From assembly GCA_021825955.1 (NCBI GenBank), contig JAKAEH010000060.1:1-6249 (forward strand): a DNA stretch of 6,249 bases, written 5' to 3'. The number at the start of each line of letters is the position of its first letter. The first letter of the stretch is position 1. This DNA comes from a bacterium. GTDB taxonomy: Bacteria; Patescibacteria; Microgenomatia; Levybacterales; UBA12049. The translations under genes were made by a program, and so were the position numbers. Shown here in pieces: positions 1 through 5,938 of this stretch. A model generated the notes under the pieces. That model saw only the letters and a list, made by a program, of their open reading frames with translations, had not been told where the DNA came from and made no database searches.

Positions 1-26
1 GGGTTCGAATCCCCCCCTCTCCGCCA
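1..26 (+). tRNA. 3' end of a tRNA, probably tRNA-Ser (partial)
   Basis: Bases 1-26 are the T-arm and acceptor end of a tRNA whose 5' part lies left of the window. The T-loop TTCGAAT (4-10) is followed by the T-stem 3' strand CCCCC (11-15), the acceptor 3' strand CCTCTCC (16-22), discriminator G23 and an encoded CCA (24-26). A G discriminator and an acceptor strand that would pair with GGAGAGG are usual for bacterial tRNA-Ser; tRNA-Leu normally has A at this position. The anticodon is not visible, so the isoacceptor is unknown. The tRNA abuts a recombinase gene on the other strand, as expected for an integration target. Confidence 0.85.
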
Positions 27-30
27 GACG
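1..30. other. Presumed chromosome/element attachment junction
   Basis: A tRNA 3' end directly followed by an integrase gene is the classic architecture of a tRNA-integrated element, so the core attachment sequence should lie within or just after these bases. The exact core cannot be set because the matching second copy of the tRNA 3' end was not found elsewhere in the window; it is expected beyond the right edge. Position is inferred from context, not from a visible direct repeat. Confidence 0.5.
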
Positions 31-1531
31 GGATACACCCCTCAGGAAATGACTGTATTTGCCTATATAGTGGGTTGATAGTGGGGTTCAAACTACCATT
101 TTGATTACATGTCAGTCCAGAGGTGAAGATTGAACCCAGCAGTACTTTAGCTTGGCTGGCATTAGATTGTTCGTAGGCTTTTCCTAAATCTCCCAACAGA
201 GTCCTCATGAAAGTAGTGATTTTATTGATGTCGTATTTTTCGATCATCGAATCCTCTTTGATGATTTGTGCCTTGATCATTTTTTCTTCTACAATGGCAT
301 TTTGTTCCTTGAATATCTCGTCTGAATAAATTCCAGAGATATTTTTTTCCACCAGTTGTCTTCGCATTTCTTGTAACTTAACTATCTCGTCATCGGCATG
401 GTCCTTTAGTAGCTTCAGACGGGCATATCTTTCATGATGTTCTTTGTACATCCAGGAGATAAACAGGTTTAAACACTCTTCTTTGGGTGTAATAGTTTTT
501 AATAAGGTAGTTAATGTGTTATCTAATTCCTGAGGTTTTATAGATTTAGTGCAGTTTCTAGGACATCTATAGTATGCGTGGCGGTCACCATGTCGTCCCC
601 GACTCCAAGCGGCGGTTAATCCCATGCCACAAACGCTACATTTTACAATTCTTCGCAAGGGAAATTCATCGCTCTCGCGAACTCTGTGTACCAAAACCAT
701 GTCGCCAACACGGTTGCCGTTGAGAATGGCTTGGACTTTGTAATATTGTTCGAGAGTGATCATTGGGACATGTTGTCCTTTCACTTCGTCCGGATATTTT
801 CTAGAAGTTATAATACCAGCGTAAAATTTTTGTCGAAAAATCCTATGCGCGGTTTGAGGTCTAATTTTATATATGTGATTACTACTTGTCTCACGTAATC
901 CGCTTTCATTCATTATTTTGGCGATTTGAGATAAAGAGGTTTTTCCAGACGCCATAATGTCCCACGCAGCTTTTACCTTATCCCAAGTTTCCGGGTCTTT
1001 GACGGCATAACCAACTTGAAATATGTATCCAATTGGGGGTTTACCACTAATCAAACCAGATTTAAAACGAGCTCGTAGACCATTTTTGGCTCTTTCTGAA
1101 CGGATATCATTATCGAGCTGGGCAAAACCAGCAAGAATCGTCTCGACTAACTTTTCCGTTGGACTGTCACCTGTTGGTTCGGTAGCAGAGATAATGGTCA
1201 TGCCGCATTCACCTAACTTTTTTCTAATGGCCAAATAGTCAGCAGTTTGTCGTGAAACTCTATCCAAGCGGTAAACAAAAACCGCCTGAATTTGGTTTCT
1301 ATTCTTTCTAGCAAATTCAAGTAAATTTATAAGTACCGGTCGACCTAATATACTTTTAGCAGACCTGCCTTCTTCTCTAAATATTTGAACGATTTCATAT
1401 CCTCTTTTTTCAGCTTCTTTTCGACAAATTCCTTCTTGGGTATCTAGGGAATAATTATCAACCTGTTCTTCGCTCGAGACGCGTAAGTAAATAATAGCTT
1501 TCTTATTTTCTCCTACATTTGTAGTGTTCAT
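1..1531 (-). CDS. Large serine recombinase (integrase), 3' end outside window
   Basis: This is a site-specific DNA recombinase of the large serine family, which cuts attachment sites with a serine nucleophile to integrate or excise an element. From ATG at 1531 the frame stays open for 510 codons to the window edge. The resolvase domain covers about residues 12-160, with YLRVSSEEQ holding Arg17 and nucleophile Ser19, and YRLDRVSR at 87-94. The Recombinase domain follows at about 165-275. A zinc ribbon lies at about 292-330 (Cys298 and Cys301, then Cys323 and Cys327). A charged, probably coiled-coil segment spans 362-430. The start is supported by AGGGGAG just upstream and by an ATGA overlap with the preceding gene, implying translational coupling. 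No stop occurs before base 1, so the last 8-9 visible codons are antisense to the tRNA, ending in GGEGGIRT. The family assignment is firm; the true C terminus is not visible. Confidence 0.93.
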   Translation of the reverse strand, partial: MNTTNVGENKKAIIYLRVSSEEQVDNYSLDTQEGICRKEAEKRGYEIVQIFREEGRSAKSILGRPVLINLLEFARKNRNQIQAVFVYRLDRVSRQTADYLAIRKKLGECGMTIISATEPTGDSPTEKLVETILAGFAQLDNDIRSERAKNGLRARFKSGLISGKPPIGYIFQVGYAVKDPETWDKVKAAWDIMASGKTSLSQIAKIMNESGLRETSSNHIYKIRPQTAHRIFRQKFYAGIITSRKYPDEVKGQHVPMITLEQYYKVQAILNGNRVGDMVLVHRVRESDEFPLRRIVKCSVCGMGLTAAWSRGRHGDRHAYYRCPRNCTKSIKPQELDNTLTTLLKTITPKEECLNLFISWMYKEHHERYARLKLLKDHADDEIVKLQEMRRQLVEKNISGIYSDEIFKEQNAIVEEKMIKAQIIKEDSMIEKYDINKITTFMRTLLGDLGKAYEQSNASQAKVLLGSIFTSGLTCNQNGSLNPTINPLYRQIQSFPEGCIPSGGEGGIRT

Positions 1532-1848
1532 AGGCTCCCCTTTTGATTTAAAAATTCTAATAATGTTTGTCCTTTTAAGATTTCCAGTTCATAATCATCT
1601 AGCCAATATTCAACCAAGACTGACACGTCCGCGATCAAGGTATTGAGCTGTTCGGGTGAAAGTTCTTTCGACAAATCTCCAAGTATTTCTTTGGCTTGTG
1701 AAATATTTTTATCCTGTCTTTGTTGTTCAGGAAACATTTTGTTGAGAACTTCTGTGGTTGTCTGCTCTCGCTTCTCCCCTATCGTTTTTATAGGTCTTTG
1801 GATTCTCTGACTTCTTATGAGTAGTAACTGTCCTTGATTATGTTGCAT
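1528..1848 (-). CDS. Small protein of unknown function, first gene of the integrase operon
   Basis: I do not recognise this 106-residue protein. It begins at ATG 1848 behind an AGGA ribosome-binding site (1855-1858, 6-nt spacing) and ends with TGA overlapping the recombinase ATG (ATGA, 1528-1531). The two are therefore almost certainly co-transcribed and translationally coupled. The N-terminal 35 residues are rich in Gln, Arg and Lys. The rest is acidic and looks helical, with ILGDLSKELSPEQLN around 56-70 and a hydrophobic patch VSVLVEYWLDDYELEIL around 75-91. There are no cysteines, membrane segment or signal peptide. Position suggests a role tied to recombination, such as a directionality factor, an accessory DNA-binding protein, or the repressor of the operator-bearing promoter upstream. 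No motif proves any of these. Confidence 0.8.
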   Translation of the reverse strand: MQHNQGQLLLIRSQRIQRPIKTIGEKREQTTTEVLNKMFPEQQRQDKNISQAKEILGDLSKELSPEQLNTLIADVSVLVEYWLDDYELEILKGQTLLEFLNQKGSL

Positions 1849-1877
1849 AGTAAATCCTAATAATTGGTGTTTTCTTA

Positions 1878-1897
1878 ACTATCTCTATAGTGATAGT
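1878..1897. promoter_or_regulatory. Operator-like palindrome 1 (over -10 and start site)
   Basis: ACTATCTCTATAGTGATAGT is a 20-bp palindrome with one mismatched position pair, centred at 1887.5. It overlaps the integrase promoter's -10 and predicted start site. The form resembles phage-repressor (HTH/XRE-type) operators, but the cognate repressor is not identified in the window. Confidence 0.7.
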
Positions 1898-1924
1898 ATA
1901 TATCTCTATAGAGATAGTTGTCAA
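1895..1924 (-). promoter_or_regulatory. Strong sigma70-type promoter of the integrase operon
   Basis: Read on the minus strand, a perfect -35 TTGACA (1924-1919) and a -10 TATACT (1900-1895) are separated by 18 bp. Transcription would start near 1888 and leave a leader of about 40 nt before the 106-residue gene at 1848. The two palindromic operator-like sites lie in the spacer and over the -10/start region, so a bound protein would block RNA polymerase. Confidence 0.75.
1899..1918. promoter_or_regulatory. Operator-like palindrome 2 (in the promoter spacer)
   Basis: TATATCTCTATAGAGATAGT contains the perfect 16-bp palindrome TATCTCTATAGAGATA and is centred at 1908.5, 21 bp (two helical turns) from palindrome 1. 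It almost exactly fills the gap between the -35 and -10 of the integrase promoter. The left half of site 1 and the right half of site 2 also form a perfect 14-bp inverted repeat. Confidence 0.7.
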
Positions 1925-1939
1925 CAAGAAATAGCTTTC

Positions 1940-1962
1940 ATTTCCAATATATTTGGGGAAAT
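1940..1962. repeat. Short inverted repeat in the divergent control region
   Basis: ATTTCC (1940-1945) and GGAAAT (1957-1962) flank an AT-rich 11-nt centre. It lies between the integrase promoter and the rightward operon, so it could be a protein-binding site, but the arms are short enough to be chance. Confidence 0.25.
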
Positions 1963-1995
1963 ATTACTAGTTAGTCCTATTTTAATACGATTTTT

Positions 1996-2004
1996 TGTTA
2001 TATA
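1996..2004 (+). promoter_or_regulatory. Possible extended -10 promoter for the rightward operon
   Basis: TGTTATATA fits an extended -10 (TG, one base, then TATATA), about 65 bp before the ATPase start. No good -35 is seen at the usual distance. It is offered because the rightward operon must be expressed from this 220-bp gap or from upstream, and no better candidate is visible. Confidence 0.25.
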
Positions 2005-2068
2005 CTCACTTACCGCCTTTTCTCACGATAAATTTGTTAAAAGGTACCTGCCAAAAAATAAACATACT

Positions 2069-4669
2069 ATGAGCAGGTCGCCACTACAATTTATACTCTC
2101 TGATTTTAATTTACGTTTGCCTGTAAATATTTCCTATGATTCCTATATTTTCCAACTAATTAAAATATTAACAGTAGTTATTTTTGTTCTAGGCTTAGTT
2201 TTGGTTGTTCGAGTTTCTATTAAGATATTTTTATTTTGGAAAAAAATACACGAGGAACAGGTATTGCTCGAGATTCTCCCTTTAAGGAAAACTGAGCAAA
2301 TTCCCTATACTACCCAGCAACTATTTTTGTTAATTCACGGCTTAGCTAAGCAACGATCATGGTTTCAAAGAATAATCAATGAAACTAAAAACTATTCCTT
2401 TGAAATCGTTTCTTCTAAAGAAGGAGGGATTCGCTACTTAATTCGGGTAAACAAAGAAGATGCCTCTATTGTTAAACACGAGCTTTTGGCTTACTTATCA
2501 GGAATGACGATAAAAGAAGTAAGTGATTATGCGATTCCGCAACAAAACGTAAAAAACTCTTCAATTGTTGAGTTTGCTTTTACTAATCATTTTGCTTTTC
2601 CACTTAAAAGTCAAAACTCGCTGGAAAACCACGACCCTATTGCTTACTTAACCGGTGCTATGACTAAATTGGAGCCTAATGAGCTGATTACTTTCCAGGT
2701 TGTTACAACCCCACTTCAGAAATCATCTACCAGAGATATCCAAACTATAACTAGTTTAATTTATCAAAACAAGGAACTCGCTACAAATTTAAAAAGTTTA
2801 AAGAATGGGCATTCATTACAACCCGTTTTTAAATTTATTCTATTTATATTTCTAAATCTTCTATTCCTGCCGGTTGAAGTACTTATATTTATTTTTTCTG
2901 AAGGTAAAGAAGGTCCTTTTTTATCCTCTCTTTTAAGCGAACGACGAAAGAAGGTTGATAATGTTTATCAGCAAGAGCTAGAAAAACAGGTTAAAAATAA
3001 ACTAGATCAACAGCTATTTAATACAACGATTAGATTGTTAGTAACAAGTCCCAGTAAATCACGAAGAAGTACGAGAATTAAAGGGATAGTAGCTTCTTTA
3101 TCTTCATACACAAACTCTAGCTATCAGTCATTAAGAAGAAAGCGAATATTTAGTGTTTTATTAGTAAAGCGATTGCATTTTTATTTTTTTAAGAACCGTT
3201 TGCATGGATTATTCAATAATCCAATTTTATCGGTCACAGAAATTGCTGATATTTACCACTTACCTTATACCAGCACTACTAAAACTGAGGACTTAGTAAA
3301 ACAACAAAGCAAGGAATTACCTGCTCCTTTAACCTTGAAACAGTCTAAGGATTTGGATGTTTACTTTGGTCAAAATATTTACGGTGGTACGACAACAAAA
3401 ATTGGACTTAACTTAGAAGAAAGAAGGCGACATATGTATATTATCGGGGCAACGGGAACCGGAAAATCGACCTTACTTTCATCCATGATTAAACAGGATA
3501 TCGAACACAACAAAGGTTTGGCGATTATTGATCCTCACGGCGACCTAATAGATAAGATCCTTAATCTTATTCCGAATAACCGAATTAATAATGTGGTTTA
3601 CTTCAACCCGGATGATATTGCTAACCCCATTGCTTTAAATTTATTAGAACTGACTCCGGGTTTAAGCGAGGACGACGCATTGAGGGAAAAAGAATTTATT
3701 GCCGAAAGCATTATTTCTCTGTTCCATAAACTTTATCCGTCAAATTATGCACCGAGAATGGAATATATATTACGTAACACTATTTACACTGCCTTTACAA
3801 TCCCCGATGCGACATTGTTTACGGTTTACAAGTTGCTTTCCAATACCCCCTATCAAAAGAGCGTTACTAATTTTTTAGATGATGAAAATTTAAAAGATTT
3901 CTGGACTTATGAATTTGGCAAAGCCGGTGATTACCAGAAAGTGCAAATGATTTCACCGGTTACTAATAAAATTGGACGATTTCTGTTTTCTCCAACGGCG
4001 AAGCGGATTTTGGAACAGCCAAGATCTTCAATTAATTTTGATGACATTATGGATTCAGGTAAAATTCTATTATGTAATCTTTCCAAGGGAAAACTTGGTG
4101 AAGATACCTCTGAATTGTTTGGAATAATGCTGATGACTAAAATCCAATTGGCAGCATTAAAGAGAGCCAGGGTTGATGATGAGCATCGGAAAGATTTCTA
4201 TCTTTATGTAGATGAATTCCAAAACTTTGCTACACCGGCTTTTGCTCAGATTTTATCGGAAGCACGAAAGTACCGACTTAACGCTATCTTGGCGCATCAG
4301 ACTACTGCCCAAGTGGAAGATAAGTCGCTGATAAATATTACATTAGCTAATACTGGAACCGTAATCTGTTTTCGGACAGCTAATCCGGACGATGAGCGAT
4401 TATTGTTACCACAGTTTTATCCATATGTAACTCAGGGAGAAATTGCCAGCCTACCCTCTTTTCATTTCTACATTAAGATAAATGCGTTAACTTCCGAGGA
4501 GCCTTTTTCGGGGGAAACTGTTCCTCTAACCATTACGATTAATAAAGACAGGGTTGGAAAAGTAATCGTAGCATCACAAACTAATTATGCAAAGCCGTAC
4601 GTAAATAATAAAAAAACATTGACACCGCCTATTAATAGGGCAACTAGACAGGCTTCAAAAATCCATTAA
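2069..4669 (+). CDS. Membrane-anchored VirD4/TraD-like coupling ATPase
   Basis: This 866-residue protein is an AAA-type ATPase of the conjugative coupling-protein superfamily (VirD4/TraD/TraG-like), which feeds DNA or protein substrates into a type IV secretion channel. A hydrophobic segment at about 27-57 is the first membrane anchor. Residues about 60-250 form a soluble domain, and a second membrane segment lies at about 253-277, followed by a basic linker (288-380). The motor domain starts at about 425: Walker A GATGTGKST at 460-468, IIDPHGDL at 486-493, Walker B LYVDEFQNF at 712-720, and the conserved AHQTTAQV at 742-749. The C-terminal ~45 residues are basic and look disordered. ATG 2069 is the first usable start in frame, but no Shine-Dalgarno is at normal distance (AAGG lies about 25 nt upstream). 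The long two-helix N-terminal part is typical of CPR-type homologues and differs from textbook VirD4. It heads a tight operon with the next two frames. Confidence 0.88.
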   Translation: MSRSPLQFILSDFNLRLPVNISYDSYIFQLIKILTVVIFVLGLVLVVRVSIKIFLFWKKIHEEQVLLEILPLRKTEQIPYTTQQLFLLIHGLAKQRSWFQRIINETKNYSFEIVSSKEGGIRYLIRVNKEDASIVKHELLAYLSGMTIKEVSDYAIPQQNVKNSSIVEFAFTNHFAFPLKSQNSLENHDPIAYLTGAMTKLEPNELITFQVVTTPLQKSSTRDIQTITSLIYQNKELATNLKSLKNGHSLQPVFKFILFIFLNLLFLPVEVLIFIFSEGKEGPFLSSLLSERRKKVDNVYQQELEKQVKNKLDQQLFNTTIRLLVTSPSKSRRSTRIKGIVASLSSYTNSSYQSLRRKRIFSVLLVKRLHFYFFKNRLHGLFNNPILSVTEIADIYHLPYTSTTKTEDLVKQQSKELPAPLTLKQSKDLDVYFGQNIYGGTTTKIGLNLEERRRHMYIIGATGTGKSTLLSSMIKQDIEHNKGLAIIDPHGDLIDKILNLIPNNRINNVVYFNPDDIANPIALNLLELTPGLSEDDALREKEFIAESIISLFHKLYPSNYAPRMEYILRNTIYTAFTIPDATLFTVYKLLSNTPYQKSVTNFLDDENLKDFWTYEFGKAGDYQKVQMISPVTNKIGRFLFSPTAKRILEQPRSSINFDDIMDSGKILLCNLSKGKLGEDTSELFGIMLMTKIQLAALKRARVDDEHRKDFYLYVDEFQNFATPAFAQILSEARKYRLNAILAHQTTAQVEDKSLINITLANTGTVICFRTANPDDERLLLPQFYPYVTQGEIASLPSFHFYIKINALTSEEPFSGETVPLTITINKDRVGKVIVASQTNYAKPYVNNKKTLTPPINRATRQASKIH

Positions 4670-4672
4670 TTT

Positions 4673-4831
4673 ATGAATAAAATACTGCTTTATAGCACTC
4701 AGAGCGCTGCGCTAATAATTTGTTACTTAAAGCCTGTTTTTAGGAAATTTATGGTTAAATTTTCTCCCCTTCTCTTTCTAAAGAAAGAAGAAGTGAAAAA
4801 GGCCGCATCACTCCACGCATTACCTTACTAA
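4673..4831 (+). CDS. Candidate small protein (52 residues) filling the operon gap
   Basis: A short open frame begins at ATG 4673, three bases after the ATPase stop, and ends with TAA at 4829-4831, one base before the next gene's ATG at 4833. It thus fills the whole gap, a fit suggestive of real translation with coupling at both ends. The predicted product is basic with hydrophobic stretches (ILLYSTQSAALIICYL near residues 4-19 and FSPLLFL near 30-36), so a small membrane-associated protein is possible. It matches no family I know. No Shine-Dalgarno precedes 4673. An internal in-frame ATG at 4751 does have AGGA six bases upstream, so a 26-residue leader-type peptide is an alternative. A chance open frame of this length is not excluded. 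Confidence 0.4.
   Translation: MNKILLYSTQSAALIICYLKPVFRKFMVKFSPLLFLKKEEVKKAASLHALPY
4773..4788 (+). repeat. Small hairpin upstream of the Replic_Relax gene
   Basis: TCTTTC (4773-4778) and GAAAGA (4783-4788) form a 6-bp stem with a 4-nt loop TAAA. No T-tract follows, so it is not a convincing terminator; at most it is a weak mRNA structure inside the small frame. Confidence 0.25.
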
Positions 4832-4832
4832 T

Positions 4833-5579
4833 ATGACTATCACAATCCCATCTCATTCAATTACTAAACAACAACTCTCCATACTCCACCATCTCCTCCG
4901 GTTTCGCTTCCTGACTCGTATTCAAATTCAAACACTTCTTAACCATAAACACCCCGGACAAATCAACAAATGGCTAAAAAATTTATCTAACCAACACCTA
5001 ATCTATAAAATCTATGATAAAACATTTCCTGATAATACTAAGCCGGCTGTTTATTGCTTGGATAAAAAATGTATAACTTTCTTAAATCAACAAAATGAAA
5101 TAGATCCGTTGTTGATCAAACGAATTTATAAAGATAAAAAAAGGACCAAACGTTTCATTAATCATTCAACAATAATTGCTGACTTATTTATAAAAGTATC
5201 AGAACAGTTTAATGTTAAGAATGGAAAACTTTATTTTTACACAAAAACAGATTTACTTGAATATGACTTTATGTTAAAACCATTACCAGATATTTATGTT
5301 GCAGTAGAAAATGAAATTGAAACCAAACGATATTTTATAGAAGTACTCGACAATGATACCCCTCGTTTTGTTTTAAGAAACAGAATTAAGAACTATATTG
5401 AGTATTTTTTAAGTGAACAATGGCAAATAAACACATCGTATTCTTTCCCGGAAATACTAATAATTTGTGCGAATGACTTAACTAATAAATTTCTAGAGAA
5501 ATTTGTCAAAAATTCATTAATTAACGAGGGTAGCCCACCTATCAATTTTTTAATTGTTAAAAAACTACCGCTGCTCTGA
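4833..5579 (+). CDS. Replic_Relax family protein (plasmid replication/mobilisation-associated)
   Basis: This 248-residue protein resembles the replication-relaxation (Replic_Relax) family found on plasmids and integrative elements, often near coupling ATPases; its biochemical role is poorly defined. Residues about 10-65 form a winged-helix DNA-binding domain (TKQQLSILHHLLRFRFLTRI then a recognition region to LIYKIYD). The family's conserved His is in INHSTIIADLF (109-119). The C-terminal half looks like a PD-(D/E)XK-nuclease-type core: LPDIYV (151-156), FIEVLDNDT (168-176) and a Lys/Tyr pair in RIKNYIEYF (184-192). The glutamate at 170 is not followed by the usual x-Lys, so nuclease activity is doubtful. 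ATG 4833 lacks its own Shine-Dalgarno and sits one base after the preceding small frame's stop, suggesting translational coupling. The gene is very AT-rich (27% GC over 5281-5340). Confidence 0.75.
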   Translation: MTITIPSHSITKQQLSILHHLLRFRFLTRIQIQTLLNHKHPGQINKWLKNLSNQHLIYKIYDKTFPDNTKPAVYCLDKKCITFLNQQNEIDPLLIKRIYKDKKRTKRFINHSTIIADLFIKVSEQFNVKNGKLYFYTKTDLLEYDFMLKPLPDIYVAVENEIETKRYFIEVLDNDTPRFVLRNRIKNYIEYFLSEQWQINTSYSFPEILIICANDLTNKFLEKFVKNSLINEGSPPINFLIVKKLPLL

Positions 5580-5591
5580 ACAACGGCAGTT
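5558..5591 (-). terminator. Rho-independent terminator of the DUF2958 gene
   Basis: On the minus strand, AACTGCCG (5591-5584) pairs with CGGTAGTT (5570-5563) as an 8-bp stem with one G-U pair and a 13-nt loop, followed by a run of T from 5564 to 5559. The middle pair is G-U only in the minus-strand RNA (a mismatch on the plus side) and the T-run is only on that strand, so it serves the leftward gene. It overlaps the last codons of the convergent Replic_Relax gene. Confidence 0.7.
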
Positions 5592-5597
5592 AACCAA

Positions 5598-5891
5598 TTA
5601 GGCTTTTCTCACCTCCGACAATCGGCAGGGCTTGAAATAGCGATCCCGCTCAATAGGTAACCCCAATTTACCCCTGACGGATTGAAGTTCAGTAAGGCTA
5701 AAATAGCCAAGTTCCTCTTCAAAACCATCAACCAATCCAAAGAAGGTGTCAGTCCCATCAAACTCAATCGCGTACCAGGTCCAGCTCGAATCCGGAGTAA
5801 AAAACTTACACCAGATCATTGGATTCTTAACGTTTTCACTACTATAAAGTCGTGGCAGTTTCTGCCTTAACTCTTCGGTTAATAACTGCAT
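5598..5891 (-). CDS. DUF2958 domain protein
   Basis: The 97-residue product matches the DUF2958 family along its full length: MQLLTEELRQKLPRL at the start, KFFTPDSSWTWYAIEFD at 29-45, FFGLVDGFEEELGYFSLTEL at 50-69, and the ending SVRGKLGLPIERD..F at about 71-86. The family is a small cytosolic protein common on plasmids and integrative elements; its function is not established. The start at 5891 is well supported by AGGGGGTG (5906-5899) seven bases upstream. It converges on the Replic_Relax gene with an 18-bp gap between stops and ends in its own terminator. GC is visibly higher than next door (48% over 5641-5700 against 27% over 5281-5340), suggesting separate acquisition. No good promoter is seen directly upstream in the present orientation; see the cassette at 5939-6082. 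Confidence 0.88.
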   Translation of the reverse strand: MQLLTEELRQKLPRLYSSENVKNPMIWCKFFTPDSSWTWYAIEFDGTDTFFGLVDGFEEELGYFSLTELQSVRGKLGLPIERDRYFKPCRLSEVRKA

Positions 5892-5898
5892 GTTTATT

Positions 5899-5906
5899 CA
5901 CCCCCT
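5899..5906 (-). promoter_or_regulatory. Strong ribosome-binding site of the DUF2958 gene
   Basis: AGGGGGTG on the minus strand lies seven bases before ATG 5891. It is the clearest Shine-Dalgarno in the window and fixes that start. Confidence 0.7.
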
Positions 5907-5938
5907 TTTTTATGAATCTGTAATCTGGAAAGAACTGG

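Noticed and set aside
686..1238. Plus-strand open frames at 686-898 and 1023-1238
   Set aside because: They lie entirely antisense to the recombinase resolvase and Recombinase domains, which show clear family motifs on the minus strand.
2039..2049. GGTACC palindrome and AAGG as ribosome-binding site for the ATPase gene
   Set aside because: AAGG is about 25 nt before ATG 2069, too far to act as a Shine-Dalgarno, and no ATG, GTG or TTG lies in frame closer to it. The 8-bp palindrome is short enough to be chance.
4681..4715. GC-rich AGCGCTGCGCT patch as a terminator after the ATPase gene
   Set aside because: The possible stem is only about four pairs and no T-tract follows; tight gene packing argues for read-through.
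5682..5870. Plus-strand open frame of 62 codons
   Set aside because: It is antisense to the well-supported DUF2958 gene and has no family resemblance or ribosome-binding site.
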